A DNA stretch of 50,851 nt from an uncultured Lachnospiraceae bacterium (GCA_946040795.1 CAMGCK010000005.1:1-50851), one strand, 5' to 3'. Positions 35,198 to 44,722 are shown, numbered from the stretch's first letter. The notes: generated by a model not told the origin, from the letters alone. Numbers and translations: made by a program.

Positions 35198-38100
35198 ATG
35201 GCAAAAATCAGAATTTACGAACTCGCAAAGGAACTCAAGAAGGAAAGCAAAGAACTGCTGGAGTTTCTTGGAAATAATGAATTAAAGCCGGCGTCCGGTA
35301 TTGAAGATACTGACGCGGAAAAAGTGCGCAGGCATTTTGCACCGAAGACTAGTGAAAAAAAGGAGGCTCCTTCAAAGGTGGAGAAGGAAACGAAGGATAC
35401 AGTAGAAAACAAGATGGTGAATCAGGCAGCTCCGGCTTCCGCTTCCGCAGACGCTGAACCGAAGAAGAAAAAGCCCGTATTCTTATTCAGACCGGAAAAT
35501 TCTTCTTTTAACAACAAGAATAGCGGTCACGGAAATAACAAAAGAGGCGGTCAGGGACAGCGCAGACAGAATCCGAACGGCGGCCGAAATGAAGGCTCAA
35601 ACCGCGGACAGCAGCAGAGAAGAGATCAGGGCAATCGTCCGATCCGTCCGAATGTTCCCACGACTGCACAGCAGTACAAGGATTATGCTCGCGAAGAAGA
35701 AAGAAGAGAGCCGGTAAAACCGGTTGAAAAGCCTGTACGTCCGACAGAAACGCCTGTTGTACAGGAGGTTCCGGCGGATAAGATCCGGAAGCCCATTGTG
35801 GAAGAACCGGTAAAGGAAACGGCTCCGGTGAACAACGCACCGGCAACGAATCCGATCGAGCTTCCGATTGAGAAGCCGGTCGTGGAGACCAAGGCAGCAC
35901 CGGCTGTAAAGCCGGCGGTTCAAGCTGAAAAAAAGGATGCTCCGGCAGAAAAGACTGCCAAGCAGGAGGAAAAGAGAACTCCGATGGATTCTCAGCGTGC
36001 AGAAACGCAGCGCCTGTTTGAGAAGAACACTCAGGGCCAGATCCGCAACGTTTATCGCGAGATGCAGGAAGAAAACGCCAGTCGTCTTGCTGCACAGAAG
36101 GAACGCCGCGAACGCGAAGCACAGAACGGTGAAAGAAACAACAACGAAAGAGGCGAACGCCCGTACAACAGAAACAGCGGTGATCGTCCCTATAACAGAA
36201 ACGGCCAGAATGGTCAGAACGGTGATCGTCCGTACAACAGAAACAGCGGCGATCGTCCCTATAACAGAAACGGTCAGAATGGTCAAAGCGGCGATCGTCC
36301 GTTTAACAGAAGCAGCGGCGACCGTCCCTTCAACAGAAACGGTCAGGGCGGCCAGGGCCGCGACAATCGCGGTATCTTCGGCGGTCAGAGCGGCCAGGGC
36401 GGACAGAACAGAGGCGGCATGAACGTTCGCTTCAACCGTGAAAATTCCGGTGAATCCGCATCCGCATTAAATGCAAAGGCCGATATCCGCGGTTCCGCAA
36501 AGAAGAACAACAATAACAGCCATGACAAGGCTCGTCAGGACAGAGATCGTACCGGCAGAAGCAAGAACGCCGAGAACTTCAAGAATCTTTCCAAGAACAA
36601 TGATCACAGCAAGAAGCCGGTTCAGCGCGTGGAAGAAGAAGTGATCAAGATGATCGTTCTTCCGGAAATCATCACCTTAAAGGATTTTGCCGAAAAGATG
36701 AAGATGAAGCCGGCTGAACTGATCAAAAAGCTCTTCCTGCAGGGCAAGATGATGACGCTGAACTCTGAACTTTCCTACGAGGAAGCAGAAGAGATCGCAC
36801 TGGAGTATGACATCCTCTGCGAAAAGGAAGTTCAGGTCGATGTCATCGAGGAACTCCTGAAGGAGGAAGATGAAGATGAGGGCCTGATGGTCAAGCGTCC
36901 TCCGGTCGTCTGCGTCATGGGTCACGTTGACCATGGTAAAACTTCTCTTTTGGATGCGATCCGTGATACCAATGTCACCGCGCGCGAAGCCGGCGGTATT
37001 ACTCAGCACATCGGTGCTTACATGGTCGAATGCAACGGCGAGCCCATCACCTTCCTGGATACTCCGGGTCATGAAGCGTTCACCGCAATGCGTATGCGCG
37101 GCGCACAGGCTACCGATATTGCCGTACTTGTGGTCGCAGCCGATGACGGCGTGAAGCCGCAGACGGTTGAAGCCATCAACCACGCAAAGGCTGCAGGGGT
37201 AGAGATCATTGTTGCTGTCAACAAGATCGATAAGCCGGCTGCCAATGTTGAGCGTGTTAAGCAGGAACTCACCGAGTACGAACTCATTGCAGAGGACTGG
37301 GGCGGCAGCACCATTTTTGTTCCGGTTTCCGCAAAGAATCACGAGAACATCGACCAGCTGCTTGAAATGATCCTTCTGGTAACAGAAGTTAAGGAACTCA
37401 AGGCCAATCCGAACCGTGAAATGCGCGGTATCGTCATCGAGGCCAAGCTGGATAAGGGCCGCGGCCCGGTTGCTACCGTACTGGTACAGAAGGGCACCAT
37501 GAAGGTCGGCGATTTTGTTTCCTGCGGTTCCTTCTATGGCCGTGTACGTGCCATGGTGGATGGAAACGGCAAGCCCATCAAGGCTGCAACTCCGTCTACT
37601 CCTGTTGAGATCCTGGGTCTGAACGGTGTACCGAACGCCGGTGAAGTCTGCGTCGGTCACAAGAACGAGAAGGAAGCCCGCAGCTATGCGGATACCTTCA
37701 TCGCAGAAGAAAAGAAGAAGATGCTGGCAGAAACCAAGCAGAAGCTTACCATGGACAGCCTGTTCGCAGAGATCCAGGCCGGCAACATCAAGGAACTCCC
37801 GATCATCGTCAAAGCCGATGTACAGGGTTCTGTGGAAGCCGTCCGTTCTTCTCTGGAGAAGCTTTCCAACGAGGAAGTTGCTGTCAAGGTCATCCACGGC
37901 GGTGTAGGTGCCATCAACGAATCCGATGTCTCCCTTGCATCCGCATCCAATGCTATCGTCATCGGCTTCAATATCAAGCCGGATGCACAGGCCAAGCAGC
38001 TTGCTGAGACCGAGCACGTGGATCTCCGCCTGTATCGTGTCATCTATCAGGCCATTGATGATGTGGAAGCAGCCATGAAGGGTATGCTTGCACCTGTTTA

Positions 38101-38398
38101 TGAAGAAAAGGTCCTGGGCCATGCAGAAGTCCGCATGACATTCAAGGCTTCCGGTGTAGGTACCATTGCCGGTTCCTACGTACTGGACGGTATCTTTGAA
38201 CGCGGCTGCTCCGCACGTGTTACCCGTGACGGTGAGCAGATCTATGACGGTTCTCTGGCATCCCTGAAGCGTTTCAAGGACGATGTCAAGGAGGTTCGTG
38301 AAGGCTTTGAGTGCGGTATCGTACTTGAGAAGTTCAACGACCTTCAGGAGGGCGACCAGATCGAAGCCTACAAGATGGTTCAGGTCGAAAGAGAGTAA
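35198..38398 (+). CDS. infB: Translation initiation factor IF-2
   Basis: The 1066-residue product has an IF2_N module at the start ([11 protein letters not shown]) and a long disordered linker (about 55-480) rich in Pro, Lys, Glu, Asn, Arg and Gly. A second IF2_N module lies at about 485-540. The GTPase domain starts near 570 ([29 protein letters not shown]), followed by domains II, III and IV. It places initiator tRNA on the 30S subunit and promotes subunit joining. It is longer than many homologues because of the linker, which contains a 23-residue tandem repeat (36155-36365). Confidence 0.96.
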   Translation: MAKIRIYELAKELKKESKELLEFLGNNELKPASGIEDTDAEKVRRHFAPKTSEKKEAPSKVEKETKDTVENKMVNQAAPASASADAEPKKKKPVFLFRPENSSFNNKNSGHGNNKRGGQGQRRQNPNGGRNEGSNRGQQQRRDQGNRPIRPNVPTTAQQYKDYAREEERREPVKPVEKPVRPTETPVVQEVPADKIRKPIVEEPVKETAPVNNAPATNPIELPIEKPVVETKAAPAVKPAVQAEKKDAPAEKTAKQEEKRTPMDSQRAETQRLFEKNTQGQIRNVYREMQEENASRLAAQKERREREAQNGERNNNERGERPYNRNSGDRPYNRNGQNGQNGDRPYNRNSGDRPYNRNGQNGQSGDRPFNRSSGDRPFNRNGQGGQGRDNRGIFGGQSGQGGQNRGGMNVRFNRENSGESASALNAKADIRGSAKKNNNNSHDKARQDRDRTGRSKNAENFKNLSKNNDHSKKPVQRVEEEVIKMIVLPEIITLKDFAEKMKMKPAELIKKLFLQGKMMTLNSELSYEEAEEIALEYDILCEKEVQVDVIEELLKEEDEDEGLMVKRPPVVCVMGHVDHGKTSLLDAIRDTNVTAREAGGITQHIGAYMVECNGEPITFLDTPGHEAFTAMRMRGAQATDIAVLVVAADDGVKPQTVEAINHAKAAGVEIIVAVNKIDKPAANVERVKQELTEYELIAEDWGGSTIFVPVSAKNHENIDQLLEMILLVTEVKELKANPNREMRGIVIEAKLDKGRGPVATVLVQKGTMKVGDFVSCGSFYGRVRAMVDGNGKPIKAATPSTPVEILGLNGVPNAGEVCVGHKNEKEARSYADTFIAEEKKKMLAETKQKLTMDSLFAEIQAGNIKELPIIVKADVQGSVEAVRSSLEKLSNEEVAVKVIHGGVGAINESDVSLASASNAIVIGFNIKPDAQAKQLAETEHVDLRLYRVIYQAIDDVEAAMKGMLAPVYEEKVLGHAEVRMTFKASGVGTIAGSYVLDGIFERGCSARVTRDGEQIYDGSLASLKRFKDDVKEVREGFECGIVLEKFNDLQEGDQIEAYKMVQVERE
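36155..36365 (+). repeat. Tandem 69-bp repeat inside infB linker
   Basis: A unit of 69 bp, encoding a 23-residue Asp-Arg-Pro-Tyr-Asn-Arg-Asn-rich peptide, starts at 36182, 36251 and 36320. A partial copy precedes it and the last copy is shortened. Copies differ mostly at third codon positions and Tyr/Phe changes, so repeat number could vary between strains. Confidence 0.85.
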
Positions 38399-38399
38399 T

Positions 38400-38819
38400 A
38401 TGAGAAAAGGCAGTGTAAAATCCAGCCGCATCAATGCGGAAGTGCAGAGAGAAATCAGCAGCATTATCCACAATGAGATCAAGGATCCCCGGATCCATCC
38501 GATGACCACGGTCATGTCCTGCGACGTGACCATGGATCTTAAATACTGCAAAGTCTATATTTCTGTACTTGCGGATGATGAATCCAAGCAGGAGACCATG
38601 CGCGGTCTGAACAGCGCGAAGCCCTTCATTAGAAGACAGCTCGCTGCGACCGTTAATTTAAGAAACACACCGGAGCTTTCCTTTATTCTGGATAACAGCA
38701 TTGAAAACGGCATCTACATGTCCAAGCTGATTCAGGAAGTGAAAGCACATGACGATTCAGTCATTGCTGCGCGCTGGGATAATGAAGAACCGGAAGAAAC
38801 GGAAAACGAAGATGAATAA
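38400..38819 (+). CDS. rbfA: Ribosome-binding factor A
   Basis: The 139-residue product has the KH-like RbfA domain: SSRINAEVQREISSIIHNEIKDPRI, then VTMDLKYCKVYISV and LRNTPELSFILDNSIENGI. It binds the immature 30S subunit and helps 5'-end maturation of 16S rRNA. ATG 38400 follows the infB stop by one base. The acidic C-terminal end overlaps the start of nrnA by 8 nt. Confidence 0.96.
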   Translation: MRKGSVKSSRINAEVQREISSIIHNEIKDPRIHPMTTVMSCDVTMDLKYCKVYISVLADDESKQETMRGLNSAKPFIRRQLAATVNLRNTPELSFILDNSIENGIYMSKLIQEVKAHDDSVIAARWDNEEPEETENEDE

Positions 38820-39780
38820 TATCAGTGAAATCATCACTGAGAACATGAGACGAGTCGCCGTTGTGGGTCATGTGCACCCCGACGGCGACTGTGTCGGTTC
38901 AGTGATGGGAATCGTTCATTATTTGACAGACAATTACAAAGATCTTACGGTCACGCCGTATCTGGAAGCATTGACGGATGATATCTGTTTTATGACACAG
39001 GGAATAGATGTCCGTGAGGACGATGGAGCCGGTGAAGATTACGACCTTGTGATTTCATCAGATGTATCGGACCTGGGCCGCATCGGTGCCGGAAAAGCCG
39101 CCTTCATGGAAGCGTTAGATAAGCATCGTACGGTCTGCATCGACCATCACGTTTCCAATCCGCTTTTTGCGGATGTCAACCACGTGGAACCAAAGGCTTC
39201 CTCTGCGTCGGAGGTAGCGGCCGGTCTGATGGAACTTGATAAGATCTCACTCGCCGCTGCAACCTGCCTGTATACCGGCATCATTCATGATTCCGGTGTG
39301 TTCCGCTTTGACAGTACATCACCTCGGACGCTCCGCATTGCTGCGGATCTGATTGAAAAGGGTGTTCCGTTCGCGCTGATCATTCAGGATTCTATATCCA
39401 ATGAACCCATTCGCCAGCTTCAGATGTTTGCGCATGTGCTGAACAGCGGTGTGCTTTACGAAGATGAACGGATCTTTGTCGGAAGAGCACCCAAGGTACT
39501 TCAGACGGAGATGGGACTGAATCAGCGCCAGCTGGGCAGTGTGGTCATGTATCTCAACTACATTAAGGAAGCCGATGTGGTTCTCTTCATGTATGAGAAC
39601 GATGACGGCACCTGGAAGGGAAGTCTGCGTTCAAAGACTGAAGTGGATGTAGCCGCCATTGCGGCAGAGTTCGGCGGAGGCGGTCATAAAAAGGCTGCCG
39701 GCTTCACGGTGAACGCGGATGTACTGGAAGATACGGAATGTAAGGTGCGTCAGCTTGTAAAAGAAGCGGTGAATGCATGA
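38812..39780 (+). CDS. nrnA: DHH-family phosphoesterase NrnA (nanoRNase/pAp phosphatase)
   Basis: The 322-residue product has the DHH domain (HVHPDGDCVGS with His20, His22, Asp24 and Asp26; CIDHHVSN) and a C-terminal DHHA1 domain with EFGGGGHKKAAGF. Such enzymes degrade 2-5 nt RNAs and dephosphorylate pAp in Firmicutes. The ATG lies in the end of rbfA. The start further upstream in the same frame would lie deep in rbfA and lacks a ribosome site. It is coupled to truB by an ATGA overlap. Confidence 0.93.
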   Translation: MNNISEIITENMRRVAVVGHVHPDGDCVGSVMGIVHYLTDNYKDLTVTPYLEALTDDICFMTQGIDVREDDGAGEDYDLVISSDVSDLGRIGAGKAAFMEALDKHRTVCIDHHVSNPLFADVNHVEPKASSASEVAAGLMELDKISLAAATCLYTGIIHDSGVFRFDSTSPRTLRIAADLIEKGVPFALIIQDSISNEPIRQLQMFAHVLNSGVLYEDERIFVGRAPKVLQTEMGLNQRQLGSVVMYLNYIKEADVVLFMYENDDGTWKGSLRSKTEVDVAAIAAEFGGGGHKKAAGFTVNADVLEDTECKVRQLVKEAVNA

Positions 39781-40685
39781 ACGGTGTGATCCTGGTAAAT
39801 AAAGAGAAAGATTTCACATCTTTTGATGTAGTCGCGCTTCTTCGCGGCATTTTAAAGCAGAAAAAGATCGGTCACGGCGGCACTCTTGATCCGCAGGCAG
39901 AAGGTGTGCTCCCGGTATTTCTTGGCGATGCCACGAAACTCTGCGATTTTCTGCCGTATGATGATAAATGCTACGAAGCGGAAATGACGCTGGGAATCAC
40001 AACGGAAACAGAGGATATCTGGGGCGCGGTGATCAGGGAAGAACAGGTGAACTGTACGGAAGAAGAAGTCCGCAATGCGGTGCTTTCTTTTACCGGTGCT
40101 TACGACCAGATCCCGCCGATGTATTCCGCGAAAAAGGTGAACGGCAAAAAGCTCTACGAATATGCGCGTCAGGGAATCGTGATTGAACGAAAACCGGAGC
40201 ATGTATTTATTGAAAAGATCGAGATCCTTTCCATGGAACTGCCCAAAGTATGCTTTCGGGTATATTGTTCCAAAGGAACCTATATCCGTACGCTTTGCAG
40301 TGACATCGGCGAGAAGCTTGCATGCGGTGCCTGCATGAGCGCGCTGAAGCGCGTAAAACACGGCAATTTCCGCCTTGAAGACGCGCATACCGTAAAAGAG
40401 ATTGAGGCCATCGCACATGCCGGAAAAACCGGAGAAATTCTTCTTTCTGTGGAAGAACTGTTTCCGGATACTGAAAAGCTTACAGTGACGCAGAATGGAA
40501 TGAAAGCGCTTTCAAACGGCAACAAACTGAAAAAAGAAGAAGTGACGGCGGATTTTAAGGAAACCGAGGGCAGACGTTACCGTGTCTATGACGCTGACGG
40601 CGTGTTTCGTGCCGTTTATGAGTATTCAGCTTCGGAAGAGTTACTGAAGCCGGTAAAAATGTTTTTGGGTGATTTGAAAAAATGA
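39777..40685 (+). CDS. truB: tRNA pseudouridine55 synthase
   Basis: The 302-residue product has the TruB catalytic region KIGHGGTLDPQAEGVLPV (Asp38) and the conserved YDQIPPMYSAKKVNGKKLYEYAR segment. It converts U55 in the T-loop of tRNAs to pseudouridine. The start overlaps the nrnA stop and its own stop overlaps the ribF start, both by 4 nt. Confidence 0.96.
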   Translation: MNGVILVNKEKDFTSFDVVALLRGILKQKKIGHGGTLDPQAEGVLPVFLGDATKLCDFLPYDDKCYEAEMTLGITTETEDIWGAVIREEQVNCTEEEVRNAVLSFTGAYDQIPPMYSAKKVNGKKLYEYARQGIVIERKPEHVFIEKIEILSMELPKVCFRVYCSKGTYIRTLCSDIGEKLACGACMSALKRVKHGNFRLEDAHTVKEIEAIAHAGKTGEILLSVEELFPDTEKLTVTQNGMKALSNGNKLKKEEVTADFKETEGRRYRVYDADGVFRAVYEYSASEELLKPVKMFLGDLKK

Positions 40686-41593
40686 AGTGTTTTTATACGA
40701 TCGATACCATCGATATCGATGAAAATACAGCAGTGACTGTCGGCAAGTTCGAAGGTCTGCATCCCGGTCACATGGATCTGATCCATAAAGCCGGTGAATA
40801 TAAAAAACTGGGACTTTGCACGGTCGTTCTGAAGATCGAAACGGCTATCGGCACAAAGAACAGCTGTCTTCTGACGGCCAAGGAAGAGAAGAGGATTCTG
40901 GAAGAAGCCGGCGTGGATTATTTTGTAAGCCTGCCCTTTACAGAAGAACTTCGCAGTATGACGGCGGAAGATTTCATTCGCGAGATCCTGGTGATCCGCC
41001 TTCATGCAAGATGTGCGGTATGCGGTGATGATTTCCGTTTTGGCGTCGGACGTATGGGCGATGCCGCTCTTTTGAGAAAGATCGGCGCGGAATACGGAAT
41101 GACCACAGTGATTCGCGACCGAGTGCTCTATGATCATGTGCGGATCTCAAGCTCACGAATCCGTGAAAAACTGCAGGAGGGCGCAGTGGATGAAGCTTGG
41201 CGCCTTCTTGGAAGACCTTATTCCATTGAAGGAGAGATCGTTCATGGCCGTGCGCTTGGCCGTAAACTGGGTTTTCCGACCATCAACATCTACCCGGAAG
41301 CTTCCCGTTTTCTGCCGCGATTCGGCGTGTATTACACGATTGTCTGGATCGAGGGCAGGTGTTATGGCGGTATGGCCAATATCGGCGTAAAACCGTCGAT
41401 TTCCGCTGAAGAGAAGATAGTCCTGGAAGTGCATCTTTTGGATGTGGATGAAGATCTTTACGGAAAGACGGCTGTTGTGGATCTGGTATCCTTCATCCGC
41501 GGGGAAAAGCGGTTTGACTCGCTGGAGGAACTGAAGGCCCAGGTACTTTCCGATATTCAGACAGCCCGGGACCTGTATAACGGCGTCCTGTAA
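40682..41593 (+). CDS. ribF: Bifunctional riboflavin kinase/FAD synthetase
   Basis: The 303-residue product has an N-terminal FAD synthetase domain (TVGKFEGLHPGHMDLI, then ISSSRIREKLQEG) and a C-terminal flavokinase domain (GRALGRKLGFPTINIYPE, then MANIGVKPSI). It makes FMN and FAD from riboflavin. It is the last gene of the infB operon; rpsO, which often follows in other Firmicutes, lies 36 kb away here with pnp. Confidence 0.95.
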   Translation: MKCFYTIDTIDIDENTAVTVGKFEGLHPGHMDLIHKAGEYKKLGLCTVVLKIETAIGTKNSCLLTAKEEKRILEEAGVDYFVSLPFTEELRSMTAEDFIREILVIRLHARCAVCGDDFRFGVGRMGDAALLRKIGAEYGMTTVIRDRVLYDHVRISSSRIREKLQEGAVDEAWRLLGRPYSIEGEIVHGRALGRKLGFPTINIYPEASRFLPRFGVYYTIVWIEGRCYGGMANIGVKPSISAEEKIVLEVHLLDVDEDLYGKTAVVDLVSFIRGEKRFDSLEELKAQVLSDIQTARDLYNGVL

Positions 41594-41600
41594 AATTTTG

Positions 41601-41629
41601 TTGACAACATTATTTTGAAATAATATAGT
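41601..41629 (+). promoter_or_regulatory. acpP promoter
   Basis: A perfect TTGACA at 41601-41606, a 17-bp spacer and TATAGT at 41624-41629, right behind the ribF stop. Confidence 0.85.
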
Positions 41630-41660
41630 ATGTGTATCAATCAGCAAGGAGGAAAAAATC

Positions 41661-41894
41661 ATGCTGGAATTAATCAGACAGAATCTGAGTGAGATGTTAA
41701 GTGTGGATCCGAGTGAGATCACGATGGATACCCGTTTTGTAGAGGATCTGGGTGTAGACTCTCTGGATATGGTTGAACTTATACAGAACCTTGAAGAGGA
41801 GTACAACGTCGAGTTTGACGCAGAGGACATGAGTGAACTGAAAACTGTCGGTGAGGTTATTTCTTACCTTCAGGACAAGGGTATTCAGGATTGA
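41661..41894 (+). CDS. acpP: Acyl carrier protein
   Basis: The 77-residue acidic product has the phosphopantetheine attachment motif GVDSLDMVEL with Ser34. It carries growing acyl chains in fatty acid synthesis. The ribosome site is AAGGAGG. It has its own strong promoter and no fatty-acid genes beside it; the tRNA cluster promoter starts 32 nt after its stop codon. Confidence 0.95.
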   Translation: MLELIRQNLSEMLSVDPSEITMDTRFVEDLGVDSLDMVELIQNLEEEYNVEFDAEDMSELKTVGEVISYLQDKGIQD

Positions 41895-41925
41895 TCTTAA
41901 AAGTTGAATATCTTTAAAAAATGGG

Positions 41926-41954
41926 TTGACAAATCTATTGGGATTTGTTAATAT
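41926..41954 (+). promoter_or_regulatory. tRNA cluster promoter
   Basis: A perfect TTGACA at 41926-41931, a 17-bp spacer and TAATAT at 41949-41954, about 30 bp before the first tRNA. A GC-rich discriminator (TGCGCG) follows, typical of stable RNA promoters. Confidence 0.88.
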
Positions 41955-41983
41955 ACTTTTTGCGCGTGAACTGGTAACGGTAA

Positions 41984-42057
41984 CGGGGTGTGGCTCAGTT
42001 TGGTAGAGCACCTGGTTTGGGACCAGGGGGTCGCAGGTTCGAATCCTGTCACCCCGA
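41984..42057 (+). tRNA. tRNA-Pro (UGG)
   Basis: Acceptor arms CGGGGTG and CACCCCG pair fully. The anticodon loop TTTGGGA between CCTGG and CCAGG gives UGG, and the T loop is TTCGAAT. CCA is not encoded. Confidence 0.97.
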
Positions 42058-42072
42058 TGTGCAAAAGTATAC

Positions 42073-42143
42073 GCGGGTGTAGTTCAATGGTAGAATGACA
42101 GCCTTCCAAGCTGTACACGTGGGTTCGATTCCCATCACCCGCT
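42073..42143 (+). tRNA. tRNA-Gly (UCC)
   Basis: Acceptor arms GCGGGTG and CACCCGC with discriminator T. Anticodon loop CTTCCAA gives UCC, and the T loop is TTCGATT. Confidence 0.97.
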
Positions 42144-42180
42144 TTCACATCAACTGATGTGGACGCTGATGAAGTGTATG

Positions 42181-42254
42181 GTGGGTATAGCGTAGTTGGT
42201 TAACGCGCCAGATTGTGGCTCTGGAGATCCTGGGTTCGAGTCCCAGTACCCACC
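42181..42254 (+). tRNA. tRNA-His (GUG)
   Basis: Acceptor arms GTGGGTA and TACCCAC. Anticodon loop TTGTGGC gives GUG. The base before the acceptor (42180) is G and the discriminator is C, the extra G-1:C73 pair that identifies tRNA-His and is encoded here. Confidence 0.97.
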
Positions 42255-42273
42255 TTGCAGGAAACCTGCGCAT

Positions 42274-42345
42274 TGGGCTATCGCCAAGCGGTAAGGCACA
42301 GGACTTTGACTCCTGCATTCGTTGGTTCAAATCCAACTAGCCCAG
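42274..42345 (+). tRNA. tRNA-Gln (UUG)
   Basis: Acceptor arms TGGGCTA and TAGCCCA with discriminator G. Anticodon loop CTTTGAC gives UUG. The weak first pair is typical of tRNA-Gln. Confidence 0.96.
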
Positions 42346-42363
42346 TTCGGGCTGTACGGCCGG

Positions 42364-42378
42364 GCTGATGTGGCGGAA
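42364..42378 (+). other. Possible 5' remnant of a tRNA-Leu gene
   Basis: GCTGATGTGGCGGAA between tRNA-Gln and tRNA-Lys resembles the first bases and D-arm start of bacterial tRNA-Leu. The rest of such a tRNA is absent. Confidence 0.3.
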
Positions 42379-42386
42379 GCGTACAT

Positions 42387-42459
42387 GGGATACTAGCTCA
42401 GGTGGTAGAGCACTTGACTTTTAATCAAGTTGTCGGGGGTTCGAATCCCCCGTGTCTCA
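42387..42459 (+). tRNA. tRNA-Lys (UUU)
   Basis: Acceptor arms GGGATAC and GTGTCTC pair with two G-U pairs. Anticodon loop CTTTTAA gives UUU, and the T loop is TTCGAAT. It is the last of the cluster. Confidence 0.96.
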
Positions 42460-42475
42460 TTTATAGACGATGATT

Positions 42476-42500
42476 CCTCACGCAAGTGAGGTTTTTTATT
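42476..42500 (+). terminator. tRNA cluster terminator 1
   Basis: CCTCAC-GCAA-GTGAGG followed by TTTTTTATT. Confidence 0.93.
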
Positions 42501-42513
42501 ATCAAAAATACTG

Positions 42514-42536
42514 AAAGCTGCCTTCGGGCAGCTTTT
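42514..42536 (+). terminator. tRNA cluster terminator 2
   Basis: AAAGCTGCC-TTCG-GGCAGCTTT with a stable UUCG loop and a T-run. It forms a tandem pair with the terminator 38 bp upstream. Confidence 0.92.
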
Positions 42537-42568
42537 TCAAAAGAACGCAGGACAAACGGAGGCTTGAT

Positions 42569-43585
42569 ATGAAATGTGCAATTTACGGCGCAGGATCACT
42601 TGGTACGGTTCTTGGCGCGTATATGACAAAAAACGGAGTGGATGTGGAACTGGTAAACCGGAACCGCGACCATGTTGAAGCGCTGAATAAAAATGGCGCG
42701 CATATTAAAGGAACTGTGGATTTTACGCAGACGGTCAAGGCAATCCTTCCAAATGAGATGGAAGGACCTTATGATGTAATCATTCTTCTGACTAAGCAGC
42801 TGAACAATCCGGAAGTCGTGAACTTCCTGAAGCCCATGCTTTCTTCTGACGGTGTCATTGTCACGCTGCAGAACGGTATTCCGGAACCGGGAATTGCTGA
42901 AATCGTGGGATCGGAGCATACGATGGGATGTGTAGTCGAATGGGGCGCTACTTTATCGGCTCCCGGTGAAGCAACACTGACGAGTGATCCGGACAGTCTG
43001 TCCTTCCATATGGGCAAAATGGAAGGTATTACAGACGAGCAGTGTGCATGCGTGAAAACATTGCTTGAGAAGATGTGCCCGGTATACATGGAAGAAAATC
43101 TTCTGGGTGTACGTTGGTCCAAGCTCCTCATTAATGCGACTTTCTCCGGACTTGGAACGGTCATCGGCGGAACATTCGGTGATGTTTCTGAAGATAAAGA
43201 GGTGCGCAGCATTGCGCTTCTTGCCATGAAGGAATGCATTGATGTGGGCCATGCCGCAGGTGCGGTCTTTGCGCCTGTACAGGGAAAGAACATAACGAAG
43301 CTCTTTTATTATAAAAATGCGCTGAAGAAAGCATTTGCGTACATGCTGATCCCGATCGCCATGAAGAAGCATCGCCTGATCGAGCCGTCCATGCTTCAGG
43401 ATCTGAAGAAGGGAAAAGCCTGTGAGATCGATGCAATCAACGGGGTGGTCTGTGATTGGGGCAGAAAGACCGGCGTTGCGACTCCTGTGAATGACCGAAT
43501 CGTAGACGTGGTCAAGAAACAGCAGGCCGGTGAGCTGCCGCTTTCGCGGGAAAATATCCGGTTATTTGATGATCTGAAAAAATAA
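42569..43585 (+). CDS. 2-dehydropantoate 2-reductase family protein
   Basis: The 338-residue product has an N-terminal NADP-binding Rossmann fold (YGAGSLGTVLGAYM), VVTLQNGIPEP-type substrate motifs (as VTLQNGIPEP) and a C-terminal helical ApbA domain (RWSKLLINATFSGL). PanE reduces ketopantoate to pantoate in coenzyme A synthesis. Several paralogues act on other 2-keto acids, so I give no gene symbol. The ribosome site is CGGAGG. The start lies only 32 nt beyond the second tRNA terminator with no visible promoter between, so transcription may come by read-through. Confidence 0.88.
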   Translation: MKCAIYGAGSLGTVLGAYMTKNGVDVELVNRNRDHVEALNKNGAHIKGTVDFTQTVKAILPNEMEGPYDVIILLTKQLNNPEVVNFLKPMLSSDGVIVTLQNGIPEPGIAEIVGSEHTMGCVVEWGATLSAPGEATLTSDPDSLSFHMGKMEGITDEQCACVKTLLEKMCPVYMEENLLGVRWSKLLINATFSGLGTVIGGTFGDVSEDKEVRSIALLAMKECIDVGHAAGAVFAPVQGKNITKLFYYKNALKKAFAYMLIPIAMKKHRLIEPSMLQDLKKGKACEIDAINGVVCDWGRKTGVATPVNDRIVDVVKKQQAGELPLSRENIRLFDDLKK

Positions 43586-43586
43586 C

Positions 43587-43615
43587 TTGAAAGATGAATA
43601 TAAAAGTTTTACAAT
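43587..43615 (+). promoter_or_regulatory. argF promoter
   Basis: TTGAAA at 43587-43592, a 17-bp spacer and TACAAT at 43610-43615, starting right behind the reductase stop codon. AAGATGAAT occurs at 43591-43599 and again at 43626-43634. These repeats could be half-sites of an arginine repressor operator, but do not match a known box well. Confidence 0.72.
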
Positions 43616-43669
43616 AAATTGATTTAAGATGAATTATCAGATTAAAATGAACGATGAAAGGATGAGCAG

Positions 43670-44659
43670 ATGATCTCACTGAAAGGACAGAGTTTTCTGA
43701 AACTGATGGATTTTACCCCGGCGGAGATCGAGGGTATGCTGGATGCTGCAGCTGAGCTGAAGCAGATGAAAAAGGAAGGAAAAGCACATCGCCTGCTGGA
43801 AGGTAAGAACGTTGCGCTGATCTTTGAAAAAACGTCCACCAGAACCCGATGCTCCTTTGAAGTGGCAGCTGCAGATCTTGGTATGCACCCGGTTTATCTG
43901 GATCCGTCCGGATCTCAGATCGGCAAGAAGGAATCCATCGCGGATACCGCACGTGTACTGGGCCGCATGTTCGACGGTATCGAGTACCGCGGTTACGGAC
44001 AGGAATTGGTTGAGACTCTTGCCAAGTATTCCGGTGTACCGGTATGGAACGGTCTTACCAATGAGTATCATCCCACGCAGATCCTTGCGGATTTCCTGAC
44101 CATTCGCGAACACTTCGGCGAACTGAAGGGAAAGAAGCTGGTCTATATGGGCGATGCCCGCTACAACATGGGCAATTCCCTGATGGTTGGCTGTGCGAAG
44201 ATGGGCATGCACTTTGTGGCATGTTCTCCGGAAAAGTATTTCCCGAATAAAGAGCTTCGCAGCGAATGCGCGGCAGTCGCTGCAGAAACCGGTGCAGTAC
44301 TGGAGTTCATTGAAGATCCGATGATCGCTACGAAGGATGCCGATGTCCTTTATACGGATGTCTGGGTATCCATGGGTGAGCCGGCGGAGATCTGGGAAGA
44401 GCGTATTCATGATCTTTCTCCGTATCGCATCACCAAGGAACTGATGGACAATGCCGGTCCGCAGTGCAGATTCATGCATTGCCTGCCTGCTTTCCATGAT
44501 CTCAATACCAAGGTTGGCATGGAAATCTATGAAAAGTTCGGCATCGACTGCATGGAAGTTACGGATGAAGTGTTTGAAGGTCCGCGGTCCATCGTATTTG
44601 ACGAGGCTGAGAACCGCATGCACACCATCAAGGCAGTCATGGCGGTAACGCTGTTATAA
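43670..44659 (+). CDS. argF: Ornithine carbamoyltransferase
   Basis: The 329-residue product has the carbamoyl-phosphate loop [12 protein letters not shown], the [19 protein letters not shown] and [14 protein letters not shown] segments, and HCLPAFHD with the catalytic Cys near the C-terminus. It makes citrulline from ornithine and carbamoyl phosphate, either for arginine synthesis or in reverse in the deiminase pathway. Location just before carA and carB, which make its substrate, favours the biosynthetic role. The ribosome site is AAAGGATG. Confidence 0.95.
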   Translation: MISLKGQSFLKLMDFTPAEIEGMLDAAAELKQMKKEGKAHRLLEGKNVALIFEKTSTRTRCSFEVAAADLGMHPVYLDPSGSQIGKKESIADTARVLGRMFDGIEYRGYGQELVETLAKYSGVPVWNGLTNEYHPTQILADFLTIREHFGELKGKKLVYMGDARYNMGNSLMVGCAKMGMHFVACSPEKYFPNKELRSECAAVAAETGAVLEFIEDPMIATKDADVLYTDVWVSMGEPAEIWEERIHDLSPYRITKELMDNAGPQCRFMHCLPAFHDLNTKVGMEIYEKFGIDCMEVTDEVFEGPRSIVFDEAENRMHTIKAVMAVTLL

Positions 44660-44722
44660 TTATTGCGAGTAGGGCTTTTTTAGGTCTGATCTCACAAATG
44701 CAAGTACATATATGAGCCAATG

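Noticed and set aside
36677..38551. 624-codon open frame on the minus strand opposite infB
   Set aside because: Antisense to the conserved GTPase part of IF-2, low-complexity composition, no start signal. Same codon-bias effect.
41594..41660. FMN riboswitch or other riboswitch near ribF/acpP
   Set aside because: The region is fully used by a promoter and ribosome site; ribF is at the end of an operon with no leader.
41948..42336. Minus-strand short frames across the tRNA cluster
   Set aside because: They are translations of tRNA genes in reverse. Such tRNA-derived frames are a frequent false annotation.
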